From Nemertoderma westbladi (lineage: Eukaryota; Xenacoelomorpha; Nemertodermatida; Nemertodermatidae): a stretch of 64,000 nt of DNA. The stretch's first letter is position 1. Each line of letters starts with the position of its first letter. The notes under the pieces were generated by a model. It was not told where the DNA came from. It was given only the letters and a program-made list of their open reading frames with translations, and did not search any database. The translations under genes and the position numbers were made by a program. Below, piece after piece: positions 59,434 through 64,000 of this stretch. The stretch covers positions 46,108 through 110,107 of the forward strand of contig JAUCBJ010008953.1 in NCBI GenBank assembly GCA_032718475.1. Reading direction: 5' to 3'.

Positions 59434-61749
59434 ATGTCAGACGCAACCCAATCACTGTCAGATAGTCTCTTAGAAAGTGTTAGAATGAGTATTAGACTTA
59501 GACAGCGTATTAAAAGGATCTGTGACCAAGATCAAAGTATAGAACATCCCAGATCCAAGTCTAAGTCACCTACTATTGTAAAAAAGGCCATCCCTACAGT
59601 AGTAGTGTCAGACCCTAGGCTAGTAGAACAACGTAGGTCTATCATCGGCACTCGGGCCCAAGCCAAGCGGGATCAAGAAGCAGCTATCAAACAGCAGCAA
59701 CCTCCTAGCCAAGAACCTAGTTCTCAGCGGCCCGATAGCTCCAGTAGTTCGGATACTGTTGAGCGGACGCCCGAACGTGGAGCGAAGATGGCGGATACGG
59801 TTTATGATGAGCGGCCAACCTATGAAGAATCAGCCGACGCCACTTCTTCTCAAGTGGAAAGCGAGGTGGAAAGCGAAGTGGAAAGCGAATTAACAGCAGC
59901 AGAGAAGCCGCGAACTAGAGACGCCATTGACATCTATCTGTCAGACTATCAGCGATTCATAGGAGACGAAGAGTTGAGGAGACGACTGTCTGGACTTCGC
60001 CCTAATAGTGAAGGAACCAAGCTTGTGTTGGACGCAATCGATGCGGAAATGTTAGCTGCAGAACAAGCTAAATTTGATGAAAAACTCCGCCTCGTTAGAG
60101 TCCAAGAAGAACAAATAAAGAAAAAACAGATAGAGAACCGAAAGGCAGCAGCAGTAAAGGCGGCAGAAGCAGAAGCAGCAAAGGCGGCGGCAGAAGTAGA
60201 AGCCGAAAGAAAGGCAGCGGAAGTAGAAGCAAAAAGAAAGGCAGCGGTAGCAGAAGCAGAAAGAAAGGCGGCAGCGGCAATGGCAAAGGCAGTGGCAGAA
60301 GCAGAACGGAGAGCGTCTGAGGAGATTGCCCAACTGGAGTTGGAAAATCTGCAAGAGACGCAGGACGGCATAAATAGACGGTTAACTGCTAATCAAATGC
60401 GGATGATGAGTCGATCTACTCCCAAGCGCCAAGGATACACATCATCGGAGGAAGGCGAGACCACCGATCCTGAGGGCGGAGGAAATAGATCTCGTCTAAG
60501 CAGGCGTAGAAAAACATCTCACCGTCATAAACTGCCTGATTTGCCCCCAGCTGTCAGAAGACAACTAGCTAGCACAGACTTAGGTAGTACAGAACCCACA
60601 GAACAAATTATTCAGGTCACAAGACTCCCTACAATAGTTGATGAGCCTGAAATAATTAGGCCTGTCGTTCCCAAAGCCACTCCTGTGCTAGAGACCCCTG
60701 TACTTCCAGAGCTTAACTCTAAATTCCCTCTACACAGTACTACACTGCCTGTACCCGGTAGAACAGTCCATGAGAACCTCCCTGTCCTGGACGCCGAGAG
60801 AGAAATCAAGGATTTGTCTCCCGTCGTCCCGCGTCAGCCCGCTACAATGTTGGCGACTCCCGCTTCGGCGGTTGAGTGGGTAGAGGAGGGACGGCGGGGG
60901 ATGAATCTCCTGCTCGGACAGATGCAGGAGACTGTCCACCAATTTAAGGGAACAGTAAGGGAAGGTAGGGCCGAATTGCAAGAAGTGCAGCAAAGTATCG
61001 CGCTAGAACGCGACAAATTAGTCAACATACCAAAGGGTATACCCATACCCCCTGTAACATTGTGTCAACCTGTTAGGTCTGAAGTATTACATGCGCAAGG
61101 TGTGGAGCCTACACGCATCTATACTGCTAGTGAAGTAGAAACCCCTATAGCAAACCCTATTAAGGGTGATTATAGACCTGTTGTTAATGATGTTCCCTAT
61201 AGACCTGATAATGATCCGAGAAATTTATATACCGATAATTCGATATTAAATAACACGATGGCCCAAGAAAGCTTTACGCGTCAGATGGCTAGAACAGAAG
61301 CCCGCCAAGCGGTCAAAGTGGGAGAGATCGTTAAATTCAATGGAGATGAGATGAAATGGCTACCTTTCAATGAATATTACAAAGATAGCATACAAAACTC
61401 TGTACTATCTAACGGAGAGAAACTTAGGTTCCTCATCAAGTGCTTGGAAGGACCTCCCAGGTTAATGGCGTTAAAGTTTATTGGACATCCAGATGGATTA
61501 AGACAAGTTTGGGATACATTAAACATCAGGTATGGTAACAAAGATAACATAGCTAAGTATTTGTATGCAAAATTAGTAGCCCCCCGACACTTCCTTAGTA
61601 GCGGGATTATAGAGTTTTCCGATGAAATTCAGGAAATCTGTAGACAATTGGACTGGTTAGGTAAGTCTCATGAATATCAGAGTTCCATGGTTATTGGAGC
61701 AGTAGTCTCTACTTTACCCAAGGCCCCACCGTTTGAGTGCGTGTGCTGA
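59434..61749 (+). pseudogene. BEL/Pao Gag (771 codons)
   Basis: It starts at the first ATG (MSDATQSL) after a stop-rich leader. The N-terminal 200 residues are hydrophilic with Ser/Arg/Lys-rich and acidic (VESEVESEVESE) segments. Residues about 205-310 are a long charged Ala/Glu/Lys coiled coil. The C-terminal 130 residues (VGEIVKFNGDEMKWLPFNEY onward, with FLIKCLEGPPRLMALKFI) are the DUF1759-like Gag domain of BEL/Pao. It ends at a TGA 17 nt into the next frame. BEL/Pao normally fuses Gag to Pol, so the stop is probably a frameshift scar. It is remarkably long and open for a dead element, so insertion may be fairly recent. Confidence 0.8.
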
Positions 61750-63139
61750 ATTTCTAAAGAAATCCCCTGTAGACAGACGTACAGTCCTGTGGAATAAGCG
61801 GTTATGCTATAATTGCCTCAGATCAGGACACCAACGGCGAACCTGTTACTCCGACGTAAAGTGTGCAAAGTGTGGCGCGAAACATCACATCTTGTTACAC
61901 AGTGAGTTCAAACGAAACAACCAGAGTCAGGTAAGTGAGCCCGAACTACATGTCCAATTCAGTGATGTAAATGACACTGATCAAGAATCTGAGATGGAAG
62001 GATTCTATACTGACGAATTCTCCGACGCCAACGAATCCTGTTACCTAATCAATACCGCGGTGTATCGAGCACTTACTTACGAAAAAGACACCACCAATGA
62101 GTTTCCCCCAACTACTTTTGCCAAACAACCATCTTGGAAAGCTCCAACTTCCAACGTAGGAATCAGAGAATTTCCTGTAGTGCAGGTAAGAGTTCACGGT
62201 CCCAACAAAAGTTACATAGTGAACGCCCTCCTTGACTCCGGCAGCACAGGAACATTCATCAATCAAGAACTAGCCGAAGATATCTTTGCTGGACAACCCA
62301 AATTCCAAACTAAGTTGAATATGTCCGGAATTATGCAGGTTTGGAAATCTACCATAACGGCAGATTACTATGTAAGTGCGTTGTCCACCCCCCAGGATAA
62401 ATTAGGAGCACAAAGTATAAGGTCAGTAAAAATGGTGGCTATAAAGAACTTCGCTACTACCCAAGCAGACCTTTATAATTGGGACGAGGATGAGAGCATC
62501 CAACATCTTAAGATACCTCGATTCCAGACAGATTATCCTGGAGTGCAAATACTCATCGGCCAAAACGCGCATGAGGCGCTCGAGACATTGGAGAAACGGC
62601 CTGCTCAACCGCAGCCATTACAAACCTATGCGGTAAGAACTAGAGTAGGTTGGTACTTCACTGGCCCTTCCCGTAGAACTCTCAAAGAGAGATTACCTCA
62701 ACAACAGGTATACCAAGTAAAGGAATGGGAAGTGGAGAGCAGTGATGTGGGCGATCCAACTGAGGGAACACCATACTCCTCAGATAATGACGATATTAAC
62801 TCCAATGTAGATCAATGGAGACATTGCCTTGGGACGATTAATCCAGCCGACATCGCTTCCAGAGGAGCAACTCCTCAAGAACGGATAGATACTCCAGGCT
62901 GGTTAGGTGGATCCGACTTCTTAAGTAAAGAAGAAGAAGAATGGCCTCCTCATCTTACCACGGCGGAGGTTAGACAGGCCAAGGGAGCGGAGAAAGTAAC
63001 ACAACAACTCAATCGCCCAGCTAGTCGTTTATGTTTACTGGAAAGAGACCAAAAACTGTCCGGAAACTATGGAAGGCAAGATACTCTTCCTACGACCACT
63101 TCCCTAATCCGACAAATATCTAGGGACTCCATAACGTAA
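61733..63139 (+). pseudogene. BEL/Pao zinc knuckles, protease and fused remnant of the RNase H/integrase border
   Basis: The frame is +1 relative to Gag and its first codon is TTG, so it has no start of its own. In order: CYNCLRSGHQRRTC (CCHC, residues 25-38); CAKCGAKHHILLH (44-56); ALLDSGSTGTFI (protease active site, DSG 168-170); ILIGQNAHEAL; and YAVRTRVGWYFTGP. Near residue 357 (about position 62805) the sequence switches to WRHCLGTINPADIASRG and GWLGGSDFL, the segment between RNase H and integrase. The whole RT and RNase H are missing. The tail has no integrase zinc finger or catalytic triad. Confidence 0.8.
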
Positions 63140-64000
63140 TAACATATGGAGTGGGCGTGTGACTATATCATTTTATATTTGTTTTTATTTTACATTTATG
63201 TATGTATTATTATGTAATTTTATTATAATCGTTTTATTTAATTTTATTTAGTAGAATGTTATTTTTAGTGATTATGTAGTAGATTAGTGCAATATATTAG
63301 TGTTTATTACATACGTAATTACTTATAATATATTTAGTGCGACGGCGAGAAAACAATTATTTTTCTCTTTCCTTACTGTCCGTATCATATTATAAATACG
63401 TGACTACAGTAAGATGAAATATCCGTACTTCTTAAAGTACAATAAAGCCACTACTATATTTAAGTATTATTGGTAGGCAGAGTATTAGGAATGCAAAGTT
63501 CAGATCCTCGTGTCTCGGCTAAACCAAGCTCTGGGTAGACCTTGGAAACGACTTGCCTCTTCACACTGACATTGCTTCGTGCGATATTGCTCTTCTACCT
63601 TATATTAAATAATACATATAGTAGCGTGATGTCCCTCTAACAGTAGCGTAAAACGCAAATAAATCTGTTAAACTTTTGACCATCTGTAATTCTAGTCGAT
63701 TAAGATATCGTGGCACCCACCGATATACTTGAAAGACAAATTCTAGAATCAGTGGTTAACGTCCCCAGACAAGCTCTGGAATAAATCGGTGCCCATCTTA
63801 AATATTAATTTAATATTTATTAAAATCTGTAAAATTCAGATCCGTTAACAATTCTAGTCGATTAAGATATCGTAGCACTTACCGATACTCTTAAAAGACA
63901 AATTTCATAGAATTAAGGATCCTATGTCCCCAGACCTGCTCTGGAATCAAGTTGTGTCAATTTTAACATCAAATAATAAAATTCACGGGAATAAATTCAA
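63140..64000. other. 3' flank of the BEL/Pao element with a 162-bp direct repeat
   Basis: Non-coding. TTCTAGTCGATTAAGATATC occurs at 63690 and 63852, followed in both by GTGGCAC/GTAGCAC, ACCGATA, and CCCCAGAC..GCTCTGGAAT words. A more decayed version may lie near 63500. It could be the element's 3' LTR or an unrelated tandem repeat. Confidence 0.55.

Larger units (their letters stand above)
57530..63480 (+). mobile_element. BEL/Pao LTR retrotransposon, second copy, deletion derivative
   Basis: A long Gag (59434-61749) is followed in the +1 frame by zinc knuckles, an aspartic protease and then, directly, the region that normally sits after RNase H (NPADIASRG). RT, RNase H and all of the integrase are missing. 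An AATAAA lies near 63440. LTRs were not resolved, so the borders are estimates. It is on the opposite strand from the copy at 53.7-56 kb and is clearly diverged from it in sequence. Confidence 0.75.

Overview
The window is eukaryotic and metazoan. It carries a spliced CELF/Bruno-type RNA-binding protein gene, BEL/Pao LTR retrotransposons, a non-LTR retrotransposon with an APE-type endonuclease, PIF/Harbinger-like MITEs and long satellite arrays. The DNA is AT-rich, with many poly-G/poly-C runs and frequent ACCGGT and AGGCCT words. I cannot name the species. A marine invertebrate is my best guess, from general impression only.

The backbone is one minus-strand gene. I rebuilt six coding exons by matching reading frame, splice signals and CELF homology: 47706-47667 (start Met), 47330-47172 and 42670-42570 (RRM1), 22505-22343 and 15045-14746 (RRM2, then a Gln-rich linker), and 10016-9945 (linker). 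All six join in phase and give about 278 codons. RRM3 and the 3' end were not found and probably lie below position 1.

About 26 kb of this gene's introns is tandem repeat. The intron after exon 4 is a 35-bp array of about 200 units; each unit is a copy of the last 28 nt of exon 4 plus the first 7 nt of the intron, so the array is an amplified 5' splice site. The intron after exon 3 begins with decayed ~17-bp copies of its own 5' splice site. These grade into a 13.9-kb array of 45-bp units, each with two GTGAGT donor words on the sense strand. A further 34-bp array of about 146 units fills much of the rest of that intron. All three arrays carry recent higher-order duplications (1575, 2308 and 854 bp). 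This is the main discovery of the window.

Layout: 1-4.5 kb holds a (GTC)n tract, a 315-bp tandem repeat with CTCF-like motifs, an 84-bp minisatellite, a tRNA-like remnant and an (ATGT)n tract. A dead LINE (minus) occupies 4.8-7.9 kb. From 8.9 to 15 kb lie MITEs, small minisatellites and exons 6 and 5. From 15.3 to 42.6 kb lie the three giant arrays and exons 4 and 3. From 42.7 to 50.9 kb lie introns, MITEs, exons 2 and 1 and probably the 5' UTR region. From 50.9 to 53.7 kb lie minisatellites and a cluster of stem-loops. From 53.7 to 56 kb is a decayed BEL/Pao element (minus), and from about 57.5 to 63.5 kb a second one (plus). Both BEL/Pao copies have lost reverse transcriptase. Long open frames inside the arrays are artefacts of stop-free repeat units and are not annotated as genes.
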